From Tribonema minus (Eukaryota; Sar; Xanthophyceae; Tribonematales; Tribonemataceae): DNA of 64,000 nt. Positions 46,401-58,498 of this stretch are shown here, piece by piece (the first letter of the stretch is position 1; each line of letters opens with the position of its first letter). The stretch spans positions 1,984,001 through 2,048,000 of the forward strand of contig JAFCMP010000001.1 in NCBI GenBank assembly GCA_017506865.1, read 5' to 3'. Made by a program: the position numbers and the translations under genes. Under the pieces are notes generated by a model. It was not told the origin of the DNA. It searched no databases and saw only the letters and a list, made by a program, of their open reading frames with translations.

Positions 46401-49400
46401 TGTTGACACGCCAGGATTTATTTGCCTGCTGCAGCCCATTACGTTGTAAGACGTGCTGTGAACTCTCTGTCTCTTTCAATTTCTTATCATCTGGACGGAG
46501 ACTCCGAGTTGTACTCTGAAGATGATCTCAGTGCTGCCCCACACCTCTTAGGTAATCGCATTCATGCGCCTGGTGCACACATGTGCGCCGCGCACGCTGC
46601 ACCTGCATTGATGTTCAGGCAGTGCGCTGAATACTTCCTTTTTTTCAAGTATCAGGCACTGTGCCGACTCACTGCTGCTGCTGCTGCCGCCACCGCCGTC
46701 GCTGCTGCCGCCGCTGCCACCGCCGCCGCCGTCTCTGCCGCCGCCGCTGCCGCCACCGCTGCCGCTACTGCCGCCGCCGCCGCTGCTGCCGCTGCTGAGC
46801 GCGGCAGGTGTCGCTGGCAGCGCGCGAGGCTGCGCTGCGCCACCGCGTCGAGCACGAGGCTGCAGAAGAGGTGCGTACGCAATTATCCACGACCAGTGCG
46901 CAGTGTACACAGGTGTCCTCAGTGCTCAGTCAATGAGCGTTGCACGGGGGCTCCAGCCAGGTCTCGCGCCGCGTCGGTGCCGCCAGCACCTTTCGACCTC
47001 GCTACTCAGTCCCTGCTGAACTGCAAACAATCTGCGAGTAGGCTGCGCTGATACGAAGTGCGCTGCGCCACTGCCTCAGAACGAGGCCGCAGAAGAGGTT
47101 CATACGCAGTTCACCGCGTATAGAGTACACAGGAGTCATCAACGCTCAGTAAATGAGCGTCGCCCTTGCAAGGACAGGGGCTCCAGTCAGGGTTTGCGCC
47201 GGACATGGCAGCCGTCGGCGCCGCCAGCAATTTCTGATCTTGCTTCTCAGTCCTCGATGAACTGGGCACGCTTTGCGAGTGGATCGTGCTGATGCGACGT
47301 TGACATAAGAGCCCGCTTCTGCCGCTGCACATGTACTTTTTAGTTTTCACTTCCAAATTCTTCTTAGTTTCGGAGCGGCATCACGTGCAGGCCTTGAAGT
47401 ACAAATGGAGTACTGCTGCTGACCCCAACCCAAACTCTAACCCTAACCCTAACCCTAACCCACATCAAAGCAAGCATTGAGGTACATCACATGCAAGCAC
47501 TGAAGTACAAAGGGGGTACTGCCGCTGGCCCAACTGCGACTGCAGCCTCCCACTCTGCGAACGTTTCATGGTGCCAGGGCCCCCACCCTCACCCTGAGTT
47601 TATCCCTTGAGAGCGCGATTCTTTCTCTAAAGTACTGGTTGGGTAGTTCTTTGTACATGAGTCTGTTTTGTCTTTATGATTGCTTGCTTATTCTGTTGCT
47701 GTGCTGAGCGCTGCAGCACTCTGTGCGTGCAGCAAGGGCAGTGCTCAGCACATCCGCACCCGCCACCGCTTGCGCAGGGTTCAGGCCAGAGGTCAACGTG
47801 CGAGCATTGCAGTCGGGGATAGGGTTGGGTCACGGTTAGGCCAGCCTGCACCTAAGGCCATGGCAGTTTTGTGTTGGCGTGCCCGGGGCGAGCACTGCCA
47901 TTACACGTCTCTGGATTTTCCTGTCACCAGTTGTGCCTGCAAACACCAACGCTCGCCTCTGCGCTCACCCCCCCTCCCCCCCCCGCAATGGTGGTTGTAA
48001 CGCCGCGTCCGTCGCTGCCGCGTTGTTGCAGATGGCGGAGGTGAAGGCGGCGGCGCTGCAGGAGCGCGTAGAGGCGGCAGCGCGCGCAGCCGCTGCAGAG
48101 GGCGCGCTGCAGGTGACTGCACTACTTACATTGCGCTGCTTGCCGCTCAATAATACATACTCCTGAAGTATGAATCAATAGGGAAAGTGCCTGAAAGTTG
48201 CGACTGCATCACGCTGCTTGTCCTATACTTGCGACTCAATGGGGAAGCGGCACGCGCAGCCGTTGCAGGTGAGTGCACCGCATTTGCGCTGCTTGTTGTT
48301 TCTACATACTTTGAAGTACATGCTTTCATAAATCAACGGGAAAGAGGCCCAGATTAGGAAAGAGGCTTGGAATCTGTGAACACTGCAGGAGCGCACAGGG
48401 GCCGCGGCGCGCGCAGCCGCTGCGGAGGGCGCGCAGCAGGTGACTGACCGTACTGCGCTGCTAGTTGTCACAACAGGTTTGAAGTCGTGAATCAATAGGA
48501 CAGAGGCCTAAACATTGTACTTCTACGAAGATGTGCGTGGAGTTTAAACTCGTGATTCAATAGGAAAGGGGCCTAAAATGTGTGTGAAGCTTTGCGTGGA
48601 GGCTTGGGTGCTTGTTGTTTTATACATGTGACCCAATAGAAGAGGCCTGAAAGCTGCTACTGCATCACGCTGCTTGTTATTCCATACACATGGTTCAATA
48701 GGAAAGAGGCCTAAAGTTTACTTAAGGATTTCGTGGAGGCTTGGGTGAAGCAGCTGCAGCGCCACTTGTTGCTTGACGTAGACCAACAAGACTGGGCACA
48801 GGAATGCAGCAGAGGTTATAGCTGGTAGGCGAGCATGTAGCTGTAATCTGAATGACGTTGTTACAAAACTCCAGTCAATCCACAATCTACAGAAGACCGA
48901 GTTCTTGACCTCCATGTTTTCTTACGGTTCAGCACCAAAGAGGAATGTATATAATCTGAAGGGACTGTAAAATTGGATATCAAAGATATTTGTATTTCCT
49001 TCCGGACAGTCCTGTAATTGTAATTCAGGATTGAAGAATTTACAGCACTGTCTGAAATTATTAATTATTAGAACATTCTCAATTAGTTCCTAATTTTTCG
49101 CGGCTATTTTTTAGCTTTGCGGGTGTATCATGAGAACTGCAAAGAACGTGCTGTAGCTTTTGATCTTCCAAAGCACTAATTTCACCTCACAAGTGTTTGA
49201 CTTAAACTCAATTCAATTTTCAAAATGCAAAATTTAATGGGCATCACGATCCACCAGATGCTATTGATGAATGATACTAGTATACCTAAAACAATGCATG
49301 GCACAAAAATGCGAATTAATTTAATCAAGCGGCAATCAGACGAGCATAAATCGTACTCTAATTATGACAACACTAGGAAGAGTCATAATGTATTTGATGA

Positions 49401-52400
49401 AGCAAAAAAATGTCTTGGTCGATCCTTTTGAAATGCCGCCGATGTGATTTAAAGTGCTGGGAAGTAATTTAAGGAGCACAACGGCATCGACAATGTATAA
49501 AAAAACAGGGCCTGAAAAAGCAGTTCTTCAGTTCGGTACATGCTTGCACCGACATCACTGTGTTCTAATGAGCTAACATTGAAAGTTTGCAACTGCGGTC
49601 TTGGAGGTAGTGTTTGGTATTTACAGTTGAGTCCATGGAAGCTTAGGTGCAATACGATCAGTTCCTGGATTCATGCATTGCAAATGACCTAATCGAATAA
49701 ATGCACATGTTTCACGAGATAATGCTTGGATCTTCCTAGTTGACAACGCAAGTATTGGTGGTCGTTCTGATGAAGGGAACCGAACTGTCGAATCATTTTG
49801 CTTCCGCTTTAATGCTGCTTTTTCCCCCCAAGTATTTGAAGACATCAAATCTTCACAAAACATTCCTTGCCATCAAGGATTGAATTAACGTGGACATCAT
49901 TGCGAGAAGTCGAGACATAATCCGATAATCTCATTGAATTGGAACACTACCTAATTGTAGCCAGGAACAGCTTGTGCAAAAGCAGCTGAAAAAGCTGAAC
50001 AACTGACCTTTTCAGGTAGACAATGTACAAAACAAACAGATCTGGTAGGGAGGCACTGGCTGAGCAAGCAGAACCGCGCTGAGCAAGCAGCAGTGCACCA
50101 CACACCACCAGATTTATGCACAAGGGGGGTTCGTTGTTCTGATGCGGGCAAAGCAGGTGACACCCCAGTTTGACACTTTAGCACCTAGACTAGACATAGG
50201 ACACGTGCGGCACTACCACACCTCTCTTGCTAGATCACGCCATCTGCAGCTTGGAAGTGCGAGCACTGCGAGGGATGAAGACCCTGCGGCTGTGAATCGT
50301 TGAAGGAAGCTTGTGATTTTTCTGTGCACTTGTGAATTATTGTGCTTGCGAAGCAGCCAGGACTGCGAGCTTTGAACACCGCGGTCCACCAAGTTGGCAA
50401 CGTGCGGCCATGCCATGCTGAAGCTTTAGGGTTGGTGTTAGGGTTTGACCTTGCCTGCACGATGCTTTTTCTTTGCTGCGCAAGCTGAGAGACACGTCAT
50501 GCGACAGACGCTCACTGAGAGCTCGTTTCTCACATAAGCACACAGGCATGTACTGCGAGAGAACTGTGCGCAGTCAGATGCCGCGCTCATCTGAACGCCA
50601 GATGTCATAGAAGTACAGTTTCACACTGTGCATGTTGGTCAGGCCCAATGCGCCGCTGCGCGACCAATCCCCCCCCCCCCCCCTTACCGCTGTGTTGTGC
50701 AGGCACTGCGCGGGCGCCTGCAGGAGCAGCAGCGGCTCAGCGCCGCAGCGATGACGTCGCCGCAGGTGCGCTGGCGGGACTGCAGAGTGACATGTTCTCG
50801 TTGCTGACACCGTGTAGAAAAGAGTGAGACACACGGGAACTGATGCCTGGGGCCCGTTTTCCGACAGTGAAGTGTTTGAGTGGTGCGGCAGTGTTCAGCG
50901 CCGTGAAAAAAAAAATTAAAACAGGACAGGCCGGCGCAGGCGGCGCAGTGCAGCGAATGATTCAATCAAGCAACGTAGTCTACCATTGTCAATATACCTA
51001 CCCTCAAGACTCATTGCAGACTGTGACGTGCAGGTGCTCAGCTGCACCCGCAGGCTTGTCGTTGCGTCCCCTGCAGCTCGTAAAATTGGCTGCACTCAGC
51101 CTCGATGGACGTCAACAGATAGTGAGAGAGTGAAGGTCCGCAGGCAGCGTCCGTCACCGTGACGTGAGGTGTACGATGCAGAGGCAGCAATGGTAGTGGT
51201 GAAACAAAGAAGGTGTTGGCGGCAGCGCTCGGCGCAGGTGACACGGCTTAGTGCGCGCACCAAAAGGGACACATGTAGCCGCAGCAGCGCCACCCATGTC
51301 CCTGCTGCGCGGCGCTGAACTGGCGAACTGCGCCCGCTTCCGGCCGCCGGCGCCTTGCGCGGGCAGATTGTCGCATCATGTGTTTATTGAAATTGACAAA
51401 ATCCCCAAAACCGCAAGCGGCCTGTGGTCTTCCGGACTTTCAAGATATGCATCGTAATGATCTCCTTTTGTACCCAATGGAGTTTCAAATTTCACAGATA
51501 AGTTGAAACACATCATATTGTTGACGTGTCCTTATATTCCAGCTTCAAACAAGTGCCACTCTCGAGGAGAAGTACTGCCTTCCGCGCAGCCTAGCCCAAC
51601 AGCGCGCCTCCATAGCGCACCAGGGCGCCTCTCCCGTGCGCGCCGGCCACCACCGGACAGCCAGTACCCACGGCGCCGACCGCTGCTCACAGTACGGCAC
51701 GCTACAAGTCATCGGCCCGGGGCAGCGCGCGACGCTGCAAGCGCAGCCGTTTCAACAAGCGCGCAGCGCCTGCACTGCGACAGACTGCGCCGGATGGCAG
51801 TCCTTGGCCGCGCACGAGGCGGCCACGGCAGTCCTTGCAGTCGGCCGCGGCGCTGCCGCATGCGCACGTGCACGCCTGCCGCATGCGCGTGTGTGCAGCC
51901 TCTGCGCGCTCTGTGCTCTCTTCGCACAGCATTACATCTGCAATAGCGTTTGGCGCAGGCACCCTTTGGAATATTTCCAGGGCTGATCGACGGTCCGCAC
52001 GTTCCACCAGACCGCAAGGCGCTCCGCGCAGACCGCTGTAATCAGGTCAGGTCCTCAACACGCAGCCCGCACCCTGCTCTCATAGCCCCGCATCAGCGCT
52101 CATCGCGCACTCCCGCGCCCGCCGCCGCAGCAGCGCAAGCAGCAGCGAGCGAGCGCCGCGCCTGGCCAGCGGGCGCGGCCGCAGTCAGCTGCCGCCGCTG
52201 GCAGGACGGCGGCAGCGCAGGCGGACGCCGCGGCGGCGCGCGCGCGCAGCCGCAGCGGCGCTGCAGCGGACACGCAGTCAATGGTGGCGGCGGCGGCGGC
52301 GGCGGCGGCGCAACGAGCTGCGCAGATCCGTGCCGAGCGCGCCGAGGTGCGCAGTTCTTCACGTTCTTCGTACTTTTGGATTACTTCAATGTAGAGTTGA

Positions 52401-55400
52401 AGTGCTTACCGTAAGCAGCGTTCACAGAGCGTGCGTTAGCGCTTTGAGCATCGTGGCACCACTGGTGCCCATCAGGGCGTGGGCCACAGACGTGCGTGTA
52501 GGTGTTGCGCGTATACTGATGTCTTCTTGTAAACAAAGCAGATGTACGCTTGAAGAACGTGATTTTTGAATTTCACATGGACCTCGAATTTCACATGCTG
52601 AAGTGTGTTTCATGTGAATGGTTTCATGTGAATGCATACTTCAAACTGGAAGGTCAAACTATGCATTCCAAACTTACAGAAGTGGCGCAATGAGCCCTCC
52701 AGCACTCAGATGCTGCAGAGGTCTGACATGGTGTGCACCTCTCATGTCGACGGCTCCAAGGGAATCCCTGAGTTGAAACCAGGTTGATTGAGCAGCCTTG
52801 TGATAAATCAGCTGTTGGTGTACGTGCGGCCATTCAACCCAGTTGTTTTAGTTGGTACGAATCCCAACGATCGCGCTGCAGAGCTGAGCGGGCACTCGCA
52901 AAAGGCGTAACGCTCATGTGTGAGAAGACTGCAGCAGTATCGCGCCCTGCAGGCGCCGCGCTGAGTGTCTTCGCAGCATTACCTACACAACTGAGTAGGT
53001 GTTGGGCGTATTTTCACATGCTTGTGGATGACACGCTGGGCACTTCGCTGCCCAGCTTGAATGAGTCAAATCGCCAATTTAATTTGCACAGCGTTGCATG
53101 ATTTTTTTCGATGGCGCAAACCGCTCTACTTGTGCTCGGCGGCTGCGACCTGCTGCGTGCGCTCATGAGCAGGCATGTATGTATACGCACAGCAAGCAGC
53201 GCTGCGCGCTGAGCTCACTGGCCCGCGCGCTGCCGCGTGCGCAACGCTGCCGCCGCCCGCCAGCGCTGCACACGGCGCGGCGCGGCAAAGTTTAATGCAT
53301 GTTACGTTAGTCAGCCTGTGCGCGCAGCGCGGCGCTGGTGTTGCGAGCCCCATTGTCATTGACACACCGCGCGTACTGCTTCCCCCGCAGACGGAGCTGC
53401 GCAAGCTGCAGCAGCAGGTGTCTGAGCTGGAGGGCACCATCGTCGTGCTCACCGAGCAGCTCCAGGAGGCCAGGTGACTTGCTACTTTTGTGATGTTGAG
53501 AGGGCAGCGTATGGTGCTTGCTGTATCCACTGACTTGTAATTATGGATAGTTGAAGGCCCCCAGGGAGGCCGGGTACGCCATGTGTTCTTTGGGTTTGAA
53601 TCCTATCTTCCCTGTACTGTGAAGTCTCATCCGCTTTCATTGACAATGCGGCGAACGCAGGGCCTGCTCGTTGTCACGTTCGCCGCGAATGCCCTCGCAC
53701 GCACCACCGGCATCGTGTCACGGCATACAGCTGGGCGCTCTTCAGATCATCACAGACGCCGTTGACTAGATGTCATCAGCTGCTTTGCAGCTCACATGTA
53801 ACGTCCATAGCGCGAGGCTGTGCAGCGCGCAGCGCCTGCCATCGCAGTGAGCAGGCAAGGCGGCACTACAGTGCGCGCATGCGAACGCCACGCCGCACGT
53901 GCATGCAGGCGGCCCCGTCACACACATACAGTAACGCTCAACAGCCAACGCTACCGCAGCGCACACTCGCGCCCCCGCACTACGTCCCTGCGCCACCTGT
54001 GCGATCATACCAACCCCCCATACCACCCTCTCACCAATGTCACGGTACTACCTACCTACCCTCAGGCTGGCGCAGGCAGCGCTCAGGGGCGCGGACGCCG
54101 CGCTCGCGCGCTCGCTCACGCGCCAGCGCGAGCTCGAGGGGGCTATGGCAGGGGCCGACGGCAGCGCGGACAGGGCGCTGAAGGAGATGCGCAGAGAGGT
54201 GGGGGGGTGCAGGAGCATCACTCTGAAGTAGAAGTTGAAGTTGCTCAGCGACTGACTGTGTGCGGTGGGGCGGCTTTTGCTGTCACGGTGCTGCTTGATT
54301 GGTGGCAATCGCTTCACAGTGGGGTCACGGCGGTGGCCGCTGCATGGTCTGCGGATGGTTCTGTCGAAAAGGCCCCACGATATGGTTCAGGAAGCTTGGG
54401 ACTGCCAGTGCAAGTGCCGCCACGTCATGACGACATGCACCACCACGGGCGTAGCGCGTGCCGCAGCCGCACTGTACTCCGTCGAGCAGTGCTGCAGGTC
54501 ACCGACCCCCATCCCGGACCGTAGTTCAGCGAGCATGCTCGACGCAGCTGGGCGCCCTCCTCTTGCCTGTGCTCATTGTCCAACCCCGTGTCTCACGCGC
54601 GCGCGTCATGCAGGCATGGCGCAATGTAGACATTTGGCACGGCGTGCTCTGTGAAGTGGGAGCGTGTCGAGCAGGCCCTGCACCGCGCACCGGCACATGT
54701 GTCCAGAAACGCCGACATGCGTCGTCAAATTACTCATGTGTGGCGCTGCACATCACCTTTTCGCATTGCGCTACATGCGTGCTCATTCCGCTTCACTCGT
54801 GGTGTGCGTCTCGCGCCAGGTGCGCGACGTGACGAGGGAGCTGCGGACGCGCGCTGCGGCAGCGGAGGCAAGTCACCGCGCGCCCAAATGCGATGGGACA
54901 TCTCATCAAGCTCTGCTAATAGCATGCTGGTTTCGGTGGTAGTTCTCTTGGTGCATACTGCTGCTTTCAATGTATTTGATGTCAGGGCTTCATGAGGCAC
55001 AATGAGCTCGCTGGTGCTCTGCTTGTGTTGTGATGGTGTAGGAGGCGAGACGCCTTGCGGTCGGCTGCTGTTGGTCGCTCTTTCGAATGATCGCGTGAGG
55101 CTACTGGCCTGATGCCAGCCCTCAGCACACACCTCTGTCCCAACTGTGCACCGCAGCTACCGCGAACTAGACTGTAATCAGATCATCCTGCTGCTGACAG
55201 AACTGCAGCAACGACGCCAATCCTGTCAGGGGCAGCAGTACTCCAGGCACCATACGAGGGGACCCTGTTGCCAGGCCTCGGCAGTCGACTGTCACCACCC
55301 CGCGTACGCAGCCACAAGCTTGATCCACACGCAGTCTGCACATCCCGCGGGCCATAGCATACTTCAAGCGCAGCACACTGCTGCTTGCTCAGTACGCGGC

Positions 55401-56769
55401 GCTCCCACGGCCTCAACCCACTTCCCGACCCTCAGGGCGCTCTTCCCGCGGGCGGCCAGACAAGCAGCGCTTCAGTTTACTCACACTGCAGGGCGGGCAC
55501 CGCTGATCATCATTAGCTCTGGGTATGCATGTATGCTCAGCTGTCCTTTGGGTATGCATGCATGCAGGCGCAGGCGGCGGACTCCGAGGCGCGCGCGCGC
55601 ACAGAGGCACTCGCGTTCTACGCCAAGAAGCTGGAGCAGCAGGGGGCAGCGGCAGGCGCCACCGCATGTGCAGTCAAGCGCCCCTCAGCAAAGGTACTTT
55701 TGCGGCCCTCAAATATGCCCCCCGAACGTGGCTGTGACCGTTGCCGTGTATCGCAATGAGTACAGTGTCGCAGTTGAGCCCTGTGACGGGAGAATTTGCA
55801 CCCGCGGCTAGTGGAAGAAGGAAGTGGCCTGTCAAGTTCAGCATCTGTGTTGCGTGAAGCACATGAAAGAAAGGGTGCATACACCATTGCCTTGTATGTG
55901 AAAATAGCAGCAGAGGGGTGCCAGCATGCGCTGCAGTCCAAATACCGATCACAATGCGCGTCCTCGGTTTGGAGCTCGATGTGAAGTACATCAGCACTCT
56001 GGCCAGGCGGGCGGGGCGGCCGCCAAGGGCACGGCCAGATACAATTTGATTAATCCTGGTTGCGGCAGAAACCTTGCTCGCGTCCAGACCAGGATGTATC
56101 ACATCATTGCAATTGATATGTAACCAGCAGCATAAAGCCAGCCCAAACGACACGACGTCAACATTGCGAAGCCATTACCGTGAACATGCAGTGCTGCGAC
56201 ATTGAGCCGTCTGAGTTTTGGACATGGCAGCGCGGTGTGAGGGTGGCATGCATCAACGGAGCGCTGCAGACTTATGCTGCGCTTTGCTGTTGGGACAGTT
56301 GCTGTGTGAGCCCTGCAAGTTGTGTGACGCTTCTACCAAATACTTTGCCAGTGCACCAACGATGTTCGCCGTTTGCCCCGCCGTGTGAGCCAGAGCCCTG
56401 CGGGCCTCATGGGCTTGTCATGCGTCCTGTCGCAGTACGTTACCTATCGCAAGCGTGAGCCTCAGCGCTCACATTCCGATCGGGCCTTGATATAAACATC
56501 ACCGGTGGAGCAGCTTGCCGCACTATGTGAGCCGCGTATGCTGCCAGTGGCTCCTGCACGAGTCCCAGCCCAGTGTGGTGCTCGCGCGGCAGGCTGCAAA
56601 TCTCGCCCTCACAGTTGAGCGCTGCAGCATGACGCGCTCGCTCACGCCTGCGCCACCTGCATGCGTTGCCCCACAGGACGGCAGCGTAAACAACGGCAAG
56701 GCGCAAGCAGCTGCGCCTGCGCCAAGCAAACGTGCGCCCGGCGCTGCCAAAAAGGGTGCATGGGTATGA
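37404..56769 (+). CDS. Tudor/agenet-like and coiled-coil protein, 1081 aa, 17 exons
   Basis: Exons: 37404-37614, 38005-38432, 39979-40055, 40878-41119, 41929-42043, 42883-43969, 44328-44459, 46111-46158, 46808-46870, 48032-48112, 50703-50765, 52131-52346, 53391-53473, 54066-54198, 54820-54867, 55568-55693, 56677-56769. All phases agree; introns 1 and 15 use GC donors (GCAAGC, GCAAGT). Residues 1-200 are acidic and low complexity. A tudor/agenet-like module spans about 205-240 (VGMAVEARFGGRARWFPG, VTAVHADGACAIAYADGDR). A second, weaker one is near 262-310 (AGNAVDVVRAGG, VRRDNGDGTVYVAFKDGE). Residues 358-720 are Ala/Ser/Pro-rich. About 745-1040 is coiled coil, e.g. TELRKLQQQVSELEGT. Tudor folds bind methylated residues or modified tails in chromatin or cilia; which applies here is unknown. 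Confidence 0.82.
38433..39978. other. Large intron 2 of the tudor gene
   Basis: 1.5 kb with poly-C runs at 39200-39222 and 39281-39296 in two near-identical segments, both containing AGAGATGCTCATAAAATGCTTTCC-like sequence (39158-39190 and 39240-39275). Short open frames on both strands near 38.6-39.1 kb have no recognisable domain. Confidence 0.5.
40255..40500 (+). repeat. Minisatellite in tudor intron 3
   Basis: About five units of 45-55 bp built on GGCAGGTAGGTATGG then AAGGATGAGCATCAGCGCAA and a TTCGAC-type end. Each unit contains CAGGTAGGTA, a strong splice-donor consensus. Confidence 0.88.
44460..45100 (+). repeat. Array of about six copies of the exon 7 tail with donor, mixed with telomere repeats
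   Basis: The end of exon 44328-44459 (GAGGCCATGGAGCTGAGCGA then GGAG and donor) recurs near 44545-44572, 44618-44657, 44701-44722, 44815-44842, 44928-44957 and 45050-45100, mostly followed by GTAACAGTGCTCA or GTGACC. CCTAACCCTAG-like sequence follows most units, and six perfect TTAGGG units lie at 44660-44695. Confidence 0.9.
44660..44695 (+). repeat. Interstitial telomeric repeat, six TTAGGG units
   Basis: Six perfect TTAGGG units placed directly after a copy of the exon-7 coding sequence (GCGCGCGAGGCCATGG). Four CTAACC units also lie at 47437-47460 in intron 9 of the same gene. Confidence 0.95.
47040..47105 (+). repeat. Copy of the exon 9 tail with donor
   Basis: AGTGCGCTGCGCCACTGCCT, then GAGGCCGCAGAAGAGGTTCA, copies the end of exon 46808-46870 (GCTGCGCTGCGCCACCGCGT...GCAGAAGAGGTGCG) and the following bases (CATACGCA). 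Confidence 0.85.
48113..48750 (+). repeat. Exon 10 tail copies followed by an intronic tandem array
   Basis: CGCGCAGCCGCTGC...CAG plus a GTGA donor, from exon 48032-48112, is repeated near 48247-48272 and 48389-48442. Between and beyond, a roughly 60-90 bp unit with TCAATAGGAAAGAGGCCTAA is repeated about seven times up to 48720. Confidence 0.82.
48890..50030. other. AT-rich island inside an intron, origin unknown
   Basis: About 1.1 kb markedly richer in A+T than the flanking DNA (for example ATTATTAATTATTAG near 49059), without GCTG runs or C runs. Short frames occur on both strands (49225-49431 plus, 49449-49652 and 49621-49863 minus) and none matches a family I know. It may be foreign DNA (virus, organelle or transposon) in intron 10 of the tudor gene. 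Confidence 0.6.
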
Positions 56770-57427
56770 TTGTCTGCACAATTTCTGCAGTGCATTGCAT
56801 GGCGTTGGAGCCAGGCGTCAGCCACCAGTGCGAATGGGGCACGCACGCACGCCGCAGCGCAAAGCGGGAAGATTCGCCGCAGAGGGACAACACACTGCAT
56901 GCACTGCGCAGCGGCGCCGCCGCTGGACCACCAGGGCGCCGCAAGCGCGCGTTGCACCGGGCATAGGCATGAGCACGAGCAGACGGTCACTGTGCCGCCC
57001 GCGCATCCAGCTTTCACGCAGCTGTCGCCAGCAGCGCTGAGCCGCGCGCACGCCACGCTGCGGGCTCAGCGTGAAATTACATACGCGCCACACACCGCGC
57101 TGCGAGGCTCGTCTGCCCGCGCGCTGCGTGGTATCAACGCGTGTGTGGTTTGCTGAAGTGCGCAGGAGCCTGCACCGCTTGCACGGGCATGCGGCCCATG
57201 ATTGCGGCCACACTGGCGCAGGGGCTGGCTGCTGCTGCCTCGAGCGCACGCAAAGTGCGGAACCCCCTTGAAGCGCAACCCTGTCGGCGCTGCAGGCGAC
57301 TCACTGCCAGTGTGGCGCTCTCCACGAGACACGATGGCCTTCATAGGAGCTCTAGTTGCACAACAGGATCACAGTGTACTGCCATGGGCCGTTGCTGGAA
57401 CATCCGGACGCCGATGCTTGAGCTGTC
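56770..57427. other. Intergenic, no gene supported
   Basis: GC-rich stretch after the tudor stop codon; overlapping frames on both strands show no domain. Confidence 0.5.
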
Positions 57428-57616
57428 CTTTTTATTAATTCTCGCTCAGGGCGCGAAAAAGCCCAGCTGATTGTCTAACTTGATGCTGCTGTAAGGAATC
57501 TACATGTCGTATGACAGTCTGAAAGTGTCGCAACGACCACCACTCAAACGCCGCCGCCGCCAAATGGCATCTCGGGGTCCTCCCCTACGTCCTCCTCCAT
57601 GTGCCCCTCCCCCCTG
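57428..57616 (-). mobile_element. Dispersed repeat family, copy 2 (uninterrupted)
   Basis: Complement of the copy at 12118-12862, lacking the 544-bp insertion; the target TA is single at 57586-57587. It continues into a minus-strand open frame (57987-57544) ending EDPEMPFGGGGV. That frame has no recognised domain and further open frames lie upstream, so this may be the 3' end of a longer element reaching to about 58.2 kb. Confidence 0.75.
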
Positions 57617-58424
57617 GAAGCTGTACATCCTGCTGATAATGACCACTTGCCAAAGAACTGTCCTACATTATTAGCACATGCAGCCGGCAAAGGTGGCGTG
57701 CTCTGCATGCTATGGTCCCATGTGGCAGGGCTGCTGTCTGTGCACCAAGCTTGCAATCCCGCAAGCCACTTTGACATTGCAGTGCAGGTAATGCTCCTTT
57801 GAGAAGGAAAAAGAAGCCGTGGATTGCCGCCAATATGCTCGTCAAATGTACCGCCTGGCAGCTGGTCCATGTCTATGTGATGGCATGCACCGAAGAGATG
57901 ATCATCGATGTGCACCGTGACTATCTGAGCAGTGATGATAGCAAAAATCCAGAGCTGCTGTTGCGACCATGAGGCCGTTGATACCACTGAGTCGCGTTGT
58001 TGTGATCACCTTTGCTACGTCGCAATGTTGGGTCCTCTGGCTTGGGGGCAGCAACAATAAAGGCAAAACCGGGAAATTCATTGTCAGCAAAATCGGGCGA
58101 ATCCTGCAGCGGCCAGCCCTTTTTGGGTTGTGCAAGGCATAGCATTGATGTGTGCTGGTGCTGGGATATGCTACTTGGTTCTAATAAAGTGTGCACACCA
58201 TCACAACAATGTTCTGAGAACGAGGGTGCTTCCACGTGTTGTGATCCCTAAGGTTATGTTCATCGCCCAACCTGAACCCTACATACGAGCCGTTCGGCTC
58301 TCAGTTTCATTCGTCTGGCTGGCTGGCAAGTCACTTGCAATCCCGCACCCTGAGATGTCTGCCCAGCTGGCTAGGTCACCAACTGGCATGATGAACATTT
58401 CGAAAAAAATCGAAGACAAAAGGT

Positions 58425-58498
58425 TGCTCCAGGCGGGTCTCGAACCCGCAACCCTTGGCACATAAGACCAAAGCGCTAACCAATTGCGCCACCGGAGC
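58425..58498 (-). tRNA. tRNA-Ile, anticodon UAU
   Basis: On the complement, the acceptor stem GCTCCGG pairs with CTGGAGC, with discriminator A. D arm is GCGC-AATTGGTTA-GCGC. Anticodon stem TTGGT/GCCAA encloses loop CTTATGT, with anticodon TAT. T arm is GCGGG-TTCGAGA-CCCGC. The length is 74 nt and there is no intron. T-rich runs after the 3' end (58419-58422, 58403-58409 on the complement) suit RNA polymerase III termination. Confidence 0.95.

Noticed and set aside
51543-51986. Possible extra exon of the tudor gene (frame with LQTSATLEEKYCLPRSLAQQ)
   Set aside because: An acceptor is present, but no donor keeps phase 0 with the next exon at 52131; exons 11 and 13 join in frame without it.
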